A DNA stretch of 32,226 nt from Candidatus Aciduliprofundum sp. (GTDB taxonomy: Archaea; Thermoplasmatota; Thermoplasmata; Thermoplasmatales; Aciduliprofundaceae), in contig WAPW01000099.1 of assembly GCA_015520565.1 (NCBI GenBank), positions 1 through 32,226 of the forward strand, read 5' to 3'. Below the pieces are notes generated by a model. That model was not told the origin of the DNA. It was given only the letters and a program-made list of their open reading frames with translations, and did not search any database. Below, one piece after another: positions 8,979 to 17,994 of this stretch; position 1 is the stretch's first letter; every line of letters starts with the position of its first letter. Both the position numbers and the translations under genes were made by a program.

Positions 8979-9959
8979 ATGCTTATTGATGGCTCTTATG
9001 GAGAGGGAGGCGGTCAAATTCTACGCACTTCCATAGCCCTATCAGCCATATTGGGAGAGGATGTGGAGATAATCAATATCAGGGCAAAGAGGAGAAATCC
9101 AGGATTGGCAGCGCAACATCTCTGGGGCATAAAGCTCGCTGGAATGATGAGCAACGCCAAAATTTCAGGCCTCAAGGTTGGTTCACAGTGTGTAGTTTTC
9201 TCTCCAAATAAGATAAAGGGGGGAGAGTACAGAATTGATATAGGAACGGCAGGAAGTATAACTTTGCTTCTTCAAACCGCTATTCCCATTGCTCTATTTG
9301 CCGATGATAAAGTAATCTTAAAAATCACTGGAGGCACTGATGTATCTTGGTCACCTCCCATTGATTACTATCGCCATGTTCTTTCATATTTTCTGCGAAG
9401 AATGGGAGCAAAGATGGACATAGAAGTGATTGAGAGGGGCTACTACCCAGAGGGAGGAGGAAAGGTTAGAGTGGAAATTGAGCCAGCAGAGCTTGAGGGA
9501 TTAAAGATTCTTGAGAGGGGAGAGATGAAGGGCAGGAGAGCTTACATAAATATGAGGGGCTTGCCAATGCATATTGTAGAAAGGATGAAGAAAAATCTAA
9601 GAGGGTATGAGCTCTTTGAAGATGTTGGCAATGCGAGTAGGAGTAGGGGATGTGGATTGGTTATTTTAGAAGAATATTCCCACACCATCCTTGCTGGAGA
9701 TTCTCTATGCAAAAAAGGACTTCCCGCTGAGAAAGTTGCTAGAATTGCCATTGAAAAATTAGATAAGGAAAGAAATTCAAATTCTACAGTTGATGTAAAT
9801 ATGGGAGACCATCTAATCACGTTTGGCTCATTGGCAAATGGCACAACGGCTTATTATGTTAGAGAGTTAACAGAGCACATAAAAACCAATGCTTGGGTAG
9901 TGCAAAAATTTGGTAAGAGAGTAAAGATAGAAGGGAATAAAATAGAGATTTATGCATAG
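8979..9959 (+). CDS. rtcA: RNA 3'-terminal phosphate cyclase
   Basis: MLIDGSYGEGGGQILRTSIALSAILGEDVEIINIRAKRRNPGLAAQHL and IDIGTAGSITLLLQTAIP; ORF track start 8970, ATG 8979 preferred. Confidence 0.95.
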   Translation: MLIDGSYGEGGGQILRTSIALSAILGEDVEIINIRAKRRNPGLAAQHLWGIKLAGMMSNAKISGLKVGSQCVVFSPNKIKGGEYRIDIGTAGSITLLLQTAIPIALFADDKVILKITGGTDVSWSPPIDYYRHVLSYFLRRMGAKMDIEVIERGYYPEGGGKVRVEIEPAELEGLKILERGEMKGRRAYINMRGLPMHIVERMKKNLRGYELFEDVGNASRSRGCGLVILEEYSHTILAGDSLCKKGLPAEKVARIAIEKLDKERNSNSTVDVNMGDHLITFGSLANGTTAYYVRELTEHIKTNAWVVQKFGKRVKIEGNKIEIYA

Positions 9960-10735
9960 ATATAATCTTTTGGAACCTTTTTAACTTTAGCAGCTTGCTC
10001 TCTAATCTGCGCTAAATTCTTTTCTATTTTTTCAGCCTCTTCGTACAATGGCTTAGGATCTATCTTTATCCCTTGCATAATTTCGTTTAATACTTCAACT
10101 ATCTTTGCCGCAGCTCTTGCGTCCGGATAATCAGGATGCGCCTCTGCAAGAAGAGCTATAACATCAGTGTCTCTCTTTTTCCCTTCTGTTAAAAGCACAC
10201 CTGTAACCCCTGTTATAACTCCTTCTCCAAATTCTAAAATTCCTTGAGGAATTTTCTTTTTAGCGTAATCTGTGCTTGTTACAGCATAAACATTTACCTC
10301 CTCTTTCTTCTCTTCTTGAATTATGCCCTCTGGAGTTATCACTGTTGATATCTTCTGCTCATCTGCCCAGTCAAGCATAAGAGTACCCATGGATTTGAGC
10401 AAGGAAGTAGGTATTTGGAACTCAGATACAAATACAGATATCTTTAGATTCTCCTTTACCTTTCCACCATATATCCTAACAGGACTTAAAGGCACACCAT
10501 TCCTAACAAGTGCCACAGCTGGGAAATATGGGCTATCAACTATTGCTATTTGCTCTAGATTCAACGATTCAATTATGTAATTTGCAACAATTGAGCTCAC
10601 GAGCCCCACAGATGGAAAGCCATCTATGACGATTCCATCACGAAGGTCAATCTTCTTTAGTTCATAAATTTCCAAATCCATAGGGGTGTATATAATTTTA
10701 GGCGTAAAAATTTTTCCTAATCGCAACATTAACAT
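9950..10735 (-). CDS. PAC2 family protein (proteasome assembly chaperone-like)
   Basis: GFPSVGLVSSIVANYIIESLNLEQIAIVDSPYFPAVALVRNG; ITGVTGVLLTEGKKRDTDVIALLAEAHPDYPDARAAAKIVEVLN. True start may be ATG at 10681. Confidence 0.88.
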   Translation of the reverse strand: MLMLRLGKIFTPKIIYTPMDLEIYELKKIDLRDGIVIDGFPSVGLVSSIVANYIIESLNLEQIAIVDSPYFPAVALVRNGVPLSPVRIYGGKVKENLKISVFVSEFQIPTSLLKSMGTLMLDWADEQKISTVITPEGIIQEEKKEEVNVYAVTSTDYAKKKIPQGILEFGEGVITGVTGVLLTEGKKRDTDVIALLAEAHPDYPDARAAAKIVEVLNEIMQGIKIDPKPLYEEAEKIEKNLAQIREQAAKVKKVPKDYIYA

Positions 10736-10759
10736 ACTCCTAGAGCATAGGGTTATTAC

Positions 10760-12364
10760 ATGAAGTACATTGTTGTCACAGGAGGAGTGATTTCAGGTCT
10801 TGGAAAGGGTATAACAACAAGCTCTCTGGGAAAGATTTTGCAGGTTCGTGGTTTGAAAGTAACGGCGATAAAAATTGACCCTTACCTCAATTACGATGCA
10901 GGCACTATGAATCCTTACCAGCATGGCGAGGTTTTTGTGCTTGATGATGGAGGCGAGGTAGACCTTGATTTGGGCAATTATGAGCGCTTCTTGGATGAGA
11001 ATTTGACATTTGATCATAATATCACAACGGGCAAGGTTTATAGAACGGTTATAGAGAGGGAGAGAAAGGGTGAGTATTTGGGCAAAACGGTGCAAATCAT
11101 TCCCCACATAACTGAAGAGATAAAGAGGAGAATTAAAAAAGTTGCAATAGAGAGCAATGCAGATATCATTTTAATTGAAGTCGGAGGTACAGTTGGGGAT
11201 ATAGAGAGCATGCCATTCTTAGAAGCCATGAGGCAACTTCGTATGGAGGAGGGTGAAAGAAATGTTTTCTTTGTGCATACAACCCTTGTGCCAACAGTTG
11301 AAGTTGTGGGGGAGCAAAAGACAAAGCCCACGCAACACAGTGTTAAAGAGCTTCGCTCTCTTGGTATCCAGCCAGATATGATTGTTGGACGCTCTAAAGA
11401 GCCCTTGAGAGAGGAAACAAAGAGAAAAATCTCTCTTTTCTGCGATGTGCCCTATGAGGCGGTTATTAGCGCTCCTGATGCAAAGTCCATATACGAAGTA
11501 CCCTTAATTTTTGAAGAGCAAGGAGTTGGGGAGTATATTCTTGGTAAGATGCAGATAAGGGGCGAAGCTCCAAGATGGAGAGAATGGAAGAGGTATCTTT
11601 CTAAATTATACAACCCAAAAAATGAGGTAACCATTGGAATTGTTGGCAAGTATGTACATCTCAAAGATTCTTACATAAGTCATAGGGAGGCATTTACGCA
11701 TGTATCCTCTGCCCTCCAAACGAGAGTGAATTTGAAATGGATTGATAGTGAAGATTTAGAGGATGAGGGATTAGATCTCCTAAAGGGTGTGGATGGTATA
11801 TTAATCCCCGGGGGTTTTGGTCCAAGAGGTACTGAAGGTAAAATAATGGCTGCAAGGTATGCTCGGGAAAACAATATTCCCTTCTTGGGCGTGTGCTTTG
11901 GATTTCAGCTTGCCGTGGTTGAATTTGCTCGTCATGTTTTGGGTTATGAGGATGCCAATAGCACTGAACTGCATCCTAGCACTGATGCACCCGTCATTGA
12001 TCTCCTTCCAGAGCAAAGAAGTGTAAAAAATCTGGGGGGCACGATGCGTTTAGGAACTCAGAAAATAATTATTGAAAAGGGTAGTATGGCGCATAAAATA
12101 TACGGGAAACTGCAAATTTTTGAGAGGCACAGGCATAGGTATGAGGTGAATCCAAAATATATAGAGGAGTTTGAGAAGAATGGATTACACTTCTCAGGCA
12201 AGGATGAGAGTGGCACGAGGATGGAGATATTTGAATTGAAAGAGCATCCATTCTATATGGGCTCTCAGTTCCATCCAGAATTCAAATCAAGGCCATTAAA
12301 GCCATCCCCATTGCATCTTGCATTAGTTAGGGCAGCATTGAAGTACAAGGAAAATCATAAATAA
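10760..12364 (+). CDS. pyrG: CTP synthase
   Basis: [68 protein letters not shown], glutamine amidotransferase [15 protein letters not shown]. Confidence 0.99.
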   Translation: MKYIVVTGGVISGLGKGITTSSLGKILQVRGLKVTAIKIDPYLNYDAGTMNPYQHGEVFVLDDGGEVDLDLGNYERFLDENLTFDHNITTGKVYRTVIERERKGEYLGKTVQIIPHITEEIKRRIKKVAIESNADIILIEVGGTVGDIESMPFLEAMRQLRMEEGERNVFFVHTTLVPTVEVVGEQKTKPTQHSVKELRSLGIQPDMIVGRSKEPLREETKRKISLFCDVPYEAVISAPDAKSIYEVPLIFEEQGVGEYILGKMQIRGEAPRWREWKRYLSKLYNPKNEVTIGIVGKYVHLKDSYISHREAFTHVSSALQTRVNLKWIDSEDLEDEGLDLLKGVDGILIPGGFGPRGTEGKIMAARYARENNIPFLGVCFGFQLAVVEFARHVLGYEDANSTELHPSTDAPVIDLLPEQRSVKNLGGTMRLGTQKIIIEKGSMAHKIYGKLQIFERHRHRYEVNPKYIEEFEKNGLHFSGKDESGTRMEIFELKEHPFYMGSQFHPEFKSRPLKPSPLHLALVRAALKYKENHK

Positions 12365-13482
12365 AGGGAATAAACCTCCATTAATTTTTTATAAGAATTT
12401 TCCCAAGTGTATTTTTCTATGGAACCCCTTGCATTCTTCTTCAATTTCTCATACAAATTTTCATCATTTATAAGCATTTCTAATTTCTCCCTTAACTCAT
12501 TTACATCTCTGGGCTCAGCTAGCAATCCATTGTATCCATCTCTCACTATTTCCGGTATCGCCGTTATCCTGAATGATACCACGGGCTTCCCAGCAGCTAA
12601 GGCCTCTGCTATGCTCATACCAAACCCCTCAGATATGCTCGGAAGACAAAAGATGTCAAAGGAATCATAGTAAAGGGGCACTTCTTCATCTCTTATTTTT
12701 CCTGCAAAAATGACCCTATCTTCCATTCTATATTTTTTTACTAAATTTTTCAGCATGTCCTCTATCCCCAAAATCCCAGATGTTTTTGGATTTGGATTTG
12801 GGCCTACCAGCACTATATATACATCTTTCATCTCTTTTGCTGCTTCAATAAGATATTGGGGGCCTTTTCCTGTGCTCAATCTTCCCACGAATCCTATAAT
12901 TTTCTTATCCTTCGGGATTTTGTATTTCTCCCTTAAATAATTTCCATCGCTCTTTCCAAATTTTTCAATATCCACGCCGGGATGCACCACATGTATCCTT
13001 TCCTCTGGCAAGCCCAATTCCACTAGCCTGCTTTTTGTGTATTTGCTAGGGGTGATGTATGCAGTGTAAGGTAATTTGATTATGAAGCCCTCAAATCTCT
13101 CATACGTTTTTGAGCCTTCCCAGCCGGAGTATTCCTCGTACTTGCCTATATAAACATCGTGGATGTGTCTTAAAATAGGAATGTTTGAATTGATTTTGTG
13201 AAAATAAGAAAGTACGGGAGCTGCTATGTAAGAATGAGTATGTACCAAATTCGGCTTAATTTTTTTTATTTTTGATATTATTGATGTACCCATTTCCGCC
13301 TTTGAGAGACGATAATAGGGTACGCCGTCAATTTCTTCAAAATCCTTTGTATTGGGTAATTTTGAGGTAATAACATAACTTTTGTGCCCATCCCATCGTT
13401 GCATAGTGGAATATTTATGTACCACATACTCAACACCACCAATGTGTGGCAATGCAACATCGCTGATATGCACAAATTTCAT
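12355..13482 (-). CDS. Glycosyltransferase family 4 (GT-B)
   Basis: [43 protein letters not shown] (EX7E), N-terminal [11 protein letters not shown]. Confidence 0.93.
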   Translation of the reverse strand: MKFVHISDVALPHIGGVEYVVHKYSTMQRWDGHKSYVITSKLPNTKDFEEIDGVPYYRLSKAEMGTSIISKIKKIKPNLVHTHSYIAAPVLSYFHKINSNIPILRHIHDVYIGKYEEYSGWEGSKTYERFEGFIIKLPYTAYITPSKYTKSRLVELGLPEERIHVVHPGVDIEKFGKSDGNYLREKYKIPKDKKIIGFVGRLSTGKGPQYLIEAAKEMKDVYIVLVGPNPNPKTSGILGIEDMLKNLVKKYRMEDRVIFAGKIRDEEVPLYYDSFDIFCLPSISEGFGMSIAEALAAGKPVVSFRITAIPEIVRDGYNGLLAEPRDVNELREKLEMLINDENLYEKLKKNARGSIEKYTWENSYKKLMEVYSLYL

Positions 13483-13550
13483 ACAGGGTGTATGTTTTTA
13501 AAGTTTTTAATACTTGGCTGAGAAAGATTTAAATTAGAGATTTTCAAAAA

Positions 13551-13559
13551 ATTTATATA
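13551..13559 (+). promoter_or_regulatory. TATA-box-like element upstream of the 1441-aa surface protein
   Basis: ATTTATATA at 13551-13559, spaced so that the predicted transcript would start near 13580. Confidence 0.5.
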
Positions 13560-13586
13560 GGAAAATTTCCATAGAGGGCTGACAAC

Positions 13587-13619
13587 TGCACTCCTCTATA
13601 ATCCAATAGAAGGAGTGTA
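13587..13619 (+). promoter_or_regulatory. Predicted 5'-UTR stem-loop
   Basis: CACTCCT(13589-13595)/AGGAGTG(13611-13617), continued by CTAT(13596-13599)/ATAG(13606-13609), bulged A13610, loop AATCCA; extendable by one G-U and one U-A pair at the base. Confidence 0.7.
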
Positions 13620-13641
13620 AGAAAGTAGGGAGGATGTAAAT

Positions 13642-16600
13642 ATGAACGAAAGAAGTATGAAAAAAATATTGTTAGTGACAATAGTGTTAGCAGCAGTATT
13701 ACTCAGTGGCTTTTCAGTGATGTCTGGGAGTGCTGCAGCGGCAGCACCCAAACCTTCTAGTAATAACGGCACACTAGTGGTTGCATTTCAGAATGACATT
13801 TCAAACTTGAACTATTTTGACCCGACGACTAATACAGTGTGGAAGTCAGATGCCATTGGTTGGAGTTTTGAGACCTTGTATAGTTATACACCTGACTTGA
13901 TACCATACCCAAACTTGGCAAAGAGTGCAACAGTTACTAGCCCTGATGGCTTGAATATTACAGTGGAATTGAGGCACAATGTGCATTTCCAAGATGGAGT
14001 ACCTATGACTGCTAAGGATGTGGTGTTTAGCTACCAGACATTGTATTTTGACTCAATGTTTAAGACAAGCCTTGAGTGTCTATACTGGCCAACAGCAAAG
14101 TGGCCTCGTTGGGATGGAAATGGTACATCCCACATAGGTGTTGTAGCCACTGGCACATATACAGTTGTATTCCACTTGCATGAGCCGTATCCTCTGTTCT
14201 TCCAAGTGACTCTCAACAATCCTATAATTCCAGAGCATATATGGGCTCCTAACCACATAAAGTCCGCTGGTACTGGAGATAGTAATGATATGCAGCTGGA
14301 TACTTCTTGGAGTGCCCCTGCAGCAACCATTGGTACTGGTGCATTCAAGTTTGTTGAGTGGAAGCCAGGTAACTATGTGAAGATAGAAGCATACAAGAAT
14401 TACTGGGGTAAGGGATTATATACCACTTGGAGAGGCAAGCAGTGGCCTTGGTATCCTCAGTATGTTAGGACAATAATATTCAAGATTTACAATACATTGG
14501 ATACAGCGGTTCTTGCTTTGAAGAGAGGAGAAGTTCAGTACATTGACTGGTCAATACCCGCAGGATATTACAACCAGTTAAAGACAGACCCACATATTGG
14601 CTCTATTATTGTTAATGATCAGGGATTCTTCTACCTAGCGTTCAATATGAGAAAAGAACCTATGAAAGACCTTGCATTTAGGCAAGCTGTTGCTTATTCA
14701 ATTGATAAGGATTACATAGTTACAACCCTGCTGCAGGGTTATGGTACAAAGGGTACCGTTCCTATATCAATCACATCTGGTGCTTATGTTAATACCTCGG
14801 CAATTCCACCACCATTTGATTTGAATGCTGCTCAGAAGGTATTGGATAACGCAGGATACAAGGTTGGCTCAGATGGATGGAGACACGCACCTGATGGAAG
14901 TCCAATTAAAGAAACAATTCTCACACCTCCTAAGAGTTATGATCCTGTTAGGGCTGAAGCAGGTATAATGATACAGGCAAACTTGCAGAAGATAAAGCTC
15001 AACATACAGAGCATACCTACCGACTTTGATACAATAGTTGCAAGGGCATTTGTGCAGGTTAACTTTGATATGTACATTCTTGGATGGCTTGTAGGTGCAT
15101 TTCCTGAGACATACTTGGAGGACTTCTTTGCAAGCTGGATGGCTGCTCCTATAGGTGATAATACACCTGGCTATAGTAATCCTACAGTTGACAAGCTTCT
15201 CAAGGAGATTAGGACAGATATGAACACTCAGGATAGAATTAACAAAATTAAGGAGATTGAAGGTATATTAGTGCACGATTTGCCTTACGATGTGCTTTAT
15301 TACAGAAAGAACATAATGGCATTTAGAAAAGATATGTGGCAGGGATGGGTAGCAGCCTATGGTACTATTTGGAATGGCTTCTCACTTGGAGTTCTCCATC
15401 CGCCTATAGCCCCACCAACTCCTCCTGGGCCTGGTGGCGGTGGCCATCATCCAGGTCCTGTGACTAATGTTACTGGAAAGGCATTAACCGGCGTAGTTCC
15501 ACATCTCTATGTGCCAAATGTTGCATATGCAGGTCAGTCAATTAACGGTGCGTTCTATGTAACTGATGCAAATGGTTTGCCCATAAAGGATGTTAAAGTT
15601 GCTATCTATGCATCCAATGGAGTTTGGGCAAATGGTACCACTGGTAGCTCTGGTGGATTTGCATTTAGCGTGCCTTTGAAGTTCCAGATGTATACTAAGC
15701 CAGTTACGCTCACATATTCCTTCTCGGTGAATATGAATGGACATAGCTACAATTACACTGGAGTTAAAGATATCAATGTGTATCTTCCAAAGAATGTTGC
15801 AAGGCTTAAACTAAGCATTGATAAGCCAATACTCACTCCTGGAGCAAGTGCCACTGTGACTGCCAAAGTAACTGATTTGTATGCGCATCCACTTGCAGGT
15901 GTGAATGTCACCTTGATGACAGAAGAAACATCCGGTTCTATAACACCTAGTTATGGTATAACAAATAGTGATGGTATTGTCACATTCCAGTACACGGCAC
16001 CAACAACGATGACAAATATCAACTTCGTAGATATTGTGAAAGCAAAGATAAATGTGAATAATACAATCCTTACAAATCTACAGACCAGCACGCTATTTAT
16101 ACCTATACAAACTCAGGGAAGCAGCTGGTACAAAGTGCTCATAGAGCATGTTAGCAGCTATGGAATAACAGCAGGTCAGAATTCTCAGATAACTGTTAAA
16201 GTTGTGGATATTCATGGCAATCCTGTAGCAAATCATAAGGTATATGTAGCCGCTTATTACTCCAATGCAACTGATCCTAACTGGTATGGCGAGCAGCTTA
16301 TACCAGCATGGGGAGTGCAGTGGGATACAACTCAGAAGACAACTGATAGCAATGGTGAGGCAACATTCACTCTAACTGCAACCCAGAATGCAGATATTCC
16401 TGTGATAGTTAAGGCCTACACTCAGGATACATATATGGCCTACGATACTGTGCAGATTTATGTGGGTAATGAAACAGGATTTGACCCATACATTGGTGCA
16501 TGGACTGGTTTGTATGCAATGGATATGCATCTAAATAAGATAACTGCTGGCAATGGACAGCAGGTACAGGTAACAATGACCGTTTATAATGCCCAGAATG

Positions 16601-17967
16601 GCACACCTCTTGCCAATGCACTGGTCTTCATGGCAGTGTTTGGTACAAGCTATGGAATGGGTGCTGATTGGGCAAATAACGCAGGTACATATGTATGGTG
16701 GGCTGCTCAGAGTGTTATAGGAGGATACACTGATAGTAATGGTCAGTTCTCATACACTTTGAACACCAGTGCTCTAAGAGCAGATGCACCTATCTATGTG
16801 AGCGGTTGGATGGATGCTTATGGATATGGTAGTAATGCAGTATGGACAGGCCTTGGATTTAACTTCCCGTATCTCTTCGGCGTAAAGGATGGATTTATCC
16901 TCCAGAGGGCACCTATAATGGGCATATCCAAGGTAACAGTGAATGAGTTCTACTTCAGTGATACTATAAATAGCATGATTATGAGCGTAAAGGTTGTTGA
17001 TGTGAATGGACCTCTCTCTGGAGTAACCGTATCTGCTAAATGGAGCCTTGGTACATACAAGAACAGCACAACTGCAACCACAAATGCTCAGGGTATTGCT
17101 CAATTCAACATAACAATTCAGCCAACTATTGGAGATAGCATAGTGGCTGTCTCTCTAAGCTTATCCTCGCCGAATCATGCAATGAATCTCAACTATGAGT
17201 ATGATATACCATTCTTGACTGGCACGGCACAGCTCTCCAAGACAGAAGTATTCAGCTGTCTCAAAGTGATGACTGGCAGCCCAACCACCTATGTGGATAT
17301 GGTACCATATATGGGCACAGCAACAATCAAGGTACAACTAGTTGGTGGATTGGAAGGCAAGCCAATTGCAAATGAAGAGGTAACCCTTTCAACACCTGCT
17401 GGAAGTGTTTCTCAGGCCACAACTGAAACCAATGCAAATGGTGTAGCTGTGTTCAACTACACAGCACCGAACATACTGCTACCTGCACACTATGTATTTG
17501 AGGTGTATTCCAAGAGCGGAGCCGTGTATTACTTCGGTGTTGAAGTAGGCGGCAAGTACAATAATACACTAGAAATAAGCAACTACATAAACGAGCTCAA
17601 CCAGAAGATTGCAAATCAGAATGCACAGATTCAGGATCTACAGACCAAGTATAACAACTTGAATAACCAGTACAACTCCCTGCAGGATAACTACACATCC
17701 TTGCAGAAGGATTACAATAATGTGAAGAACCAGAAGAACTCTGCAGTTACAATGGAGTATGTGTGGCTCTCATTGTTCATTGTGTTCCTGATAATATCCA
17801 TAGTGATGTACTTCGTTGGCAGAAAGAGCGGTGCTAAGAAGGCAGCTGTACCAGAGGAAGAGAGCACAGAGGAAGAGGAAACAGAAGAAGAGGAAACCAC
17901 CGAAGAAGAGAGCTCTGAGGAAGAGATAACCGAAGAGAACGAAGAGGAAGAAAACAAAGAGGAGTAA
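13642..17967 (+). CDS. Cell-surface protein: family 5 (peptide-type) ABC solute-binding domain + Ig-like repeats + coiled coil + C-terminal TM + acidic tail
   Basis: Signal peptide MKKILLVTIVLAAVLLSGFSVMSGSAAAAA; SBP_bac_5-like LRHNVHFQDGVPMTAKDVVFSYQTL, GTGAFKFVEWKPGNYVKIEAYKNYWG, FRQAVAYSIDKDYIV; PPTPPGPGGGGHHPGP linker; repeated Ig-like units; TM VWLSLFIVFLIISIVMYFVG; Glu-rich C-terminus. GGAGG RBS before ATG 13642. Confidence 0.93.
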   Translation: MNERSMKKILLVTIVLAAVLLSGFSVMSGSAAAAAPKPSSNNGTLVVAFQNDISNLNYFDPTTNTVWKSDAIGWSFETLYSYTPDLIPYPNLAKSATVTSPDGLNITVELRHNVHFQDGVPMTAKDVVFSYQTLYFDSMFKTSLECLYWPTAKWPRWDGNGTSHIGVVATGTYTVVFHLHEPYPLFFQVTLNNPIIPEHIWAPNHIKSAGTGDSNDMQLDTSWSAPAATIGTGAFKFVEWKPGNYVKIEAYKNYWGKGLYTTWRGKQWPWYPQYVRTIIFKIYNTLDTAVLALKRGEVQYIDWSIPAGYYNQLKTDPHIGSIIVNDQGFFYLAFNMRKEPMKDLAFRQAVAYSIDKDYIVTTLLQGYGTKGTVPISITSGAYVNTSAIPPPFDLNAAQKVLDNAGYKVGSDGWRHAPDGSPIKETILTPPKSYDPVRAEAGIMIQANLQKIKLNIQSIPTDFDTIVARAFVQVNFDMYILGWLVGAFPETYLEDFFASWMAAPIGDNTPGYSNPTVDKLLKEIRTDMNTQDRINKIKEIEGILVHDLPYDVLYYRKNIMAFRKDMWQGWVAAYGTIWNGFSLGVLHPPIAPPTPPGPGGGGHHPGPVTNVTGKALTGVVPHLYVPNVAYAGQSINGAFYVTDANGLPIKDVKVAIYASNGVWANGTTGSSGGFAFSVPLKFQMYTKPVTLTYSFSVNMNGHSYNYTGVKDINVYLPKNVARLKLSIDKPILTPGASATVTAKVTDLYAHPLAGVNVTLMTEETSGSITPSYGITNSDGIVTFQYTAPTTMTNINFVDIVKAKINVNNTILTNLQTSTLFIPIQTQGSSWYKVLIEHVSSYGITAGQNSQITVKVVDIHGNPVANHKVYVAAYYSNATDPNWYGEQLIPAWGVQWDTTQKTTDSNGEATFTLTATQNADIPVIVKAYTQDTYMAYDTVQIYVGNETGFDPYIGAWTGLYAMDMHLNKITAGNGQQVQVTMTVYNAQNGTPLANALVFMAVFGTSYGMGADWANNAGTYVWWAAQSVIGGYTDSNGQFSYTLNTSALRADAPIYVSGWMDAYGYGSNAVWTGLGFNFPYLFGVKDGFILQRAPIMGISKVTVNEFYFSDTINSMIMSVKVVDVNGPLSGVTVSAKWSLGTYKNSTTATTNAQGIAQFNITIQPTIGDSIVAVSLSLSSPNHAMNLNYEYDIPFLTGTAQLSKTEVFSCLKVMTGSPTTYVDMVPYMGTATIKVQLVGGLEGKPIANEEVTLSTPAGSVSQATTETNANGVAVFNYTAPNILLPAHYVFEVYSKSGAVYYFGVEVGGKYNNTLEISNYINELNQKIANQNAQIQDLQTKYNNLNNQYNSLQDNYTSLQKDYNNVKNQKNSAVTMEYVWLSLFIVFLIISIVMYFVGRKSGAKKAAVPEEESTEEEETEEEETTEEESSEEEITEENEEEENKEE
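17584..17740 (+). other. Coiled-coil segment of the surface protein
   Basis: YINELNQKIANQNAQIQDLQTKYNNLNNQYNSLQDNYTSLQKDYNNVKNQ, heptad-like Leu/Ile spacing with N/Q-rich positions. Confidence 0.75.
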
Positions 17968-17994
17968 TCCTCTTTTAACTTTTTATTTTATTTT
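17956..17994 (+). terminator. Hairpin overlapping the stop codon followed by a T-rich tract
   Basis: AAAGAGGA(17956-17963)-GTAA-TCCTCTTT(17968-17975), perfect 8-bp stem with the TAA stop in the loop, then TTAACTTTTTATTTTATTT. Confidence 0.65.

Noticed and set aside
13278-13475. Minus-strand ORF overlapping the start of the glycosyltransferase in another frame
   Set aside because: The GT4 frame shows clear family motifs; the alternative frame has none.
17838-17964. Glu-rich GAAGAGGAA-type nucleotide repeats at the end of the surface protein as a DNA repeat element
   Set aside because: Explained as codons of the acidic C-terminal tail; imperfect and not extended beyond the gene.
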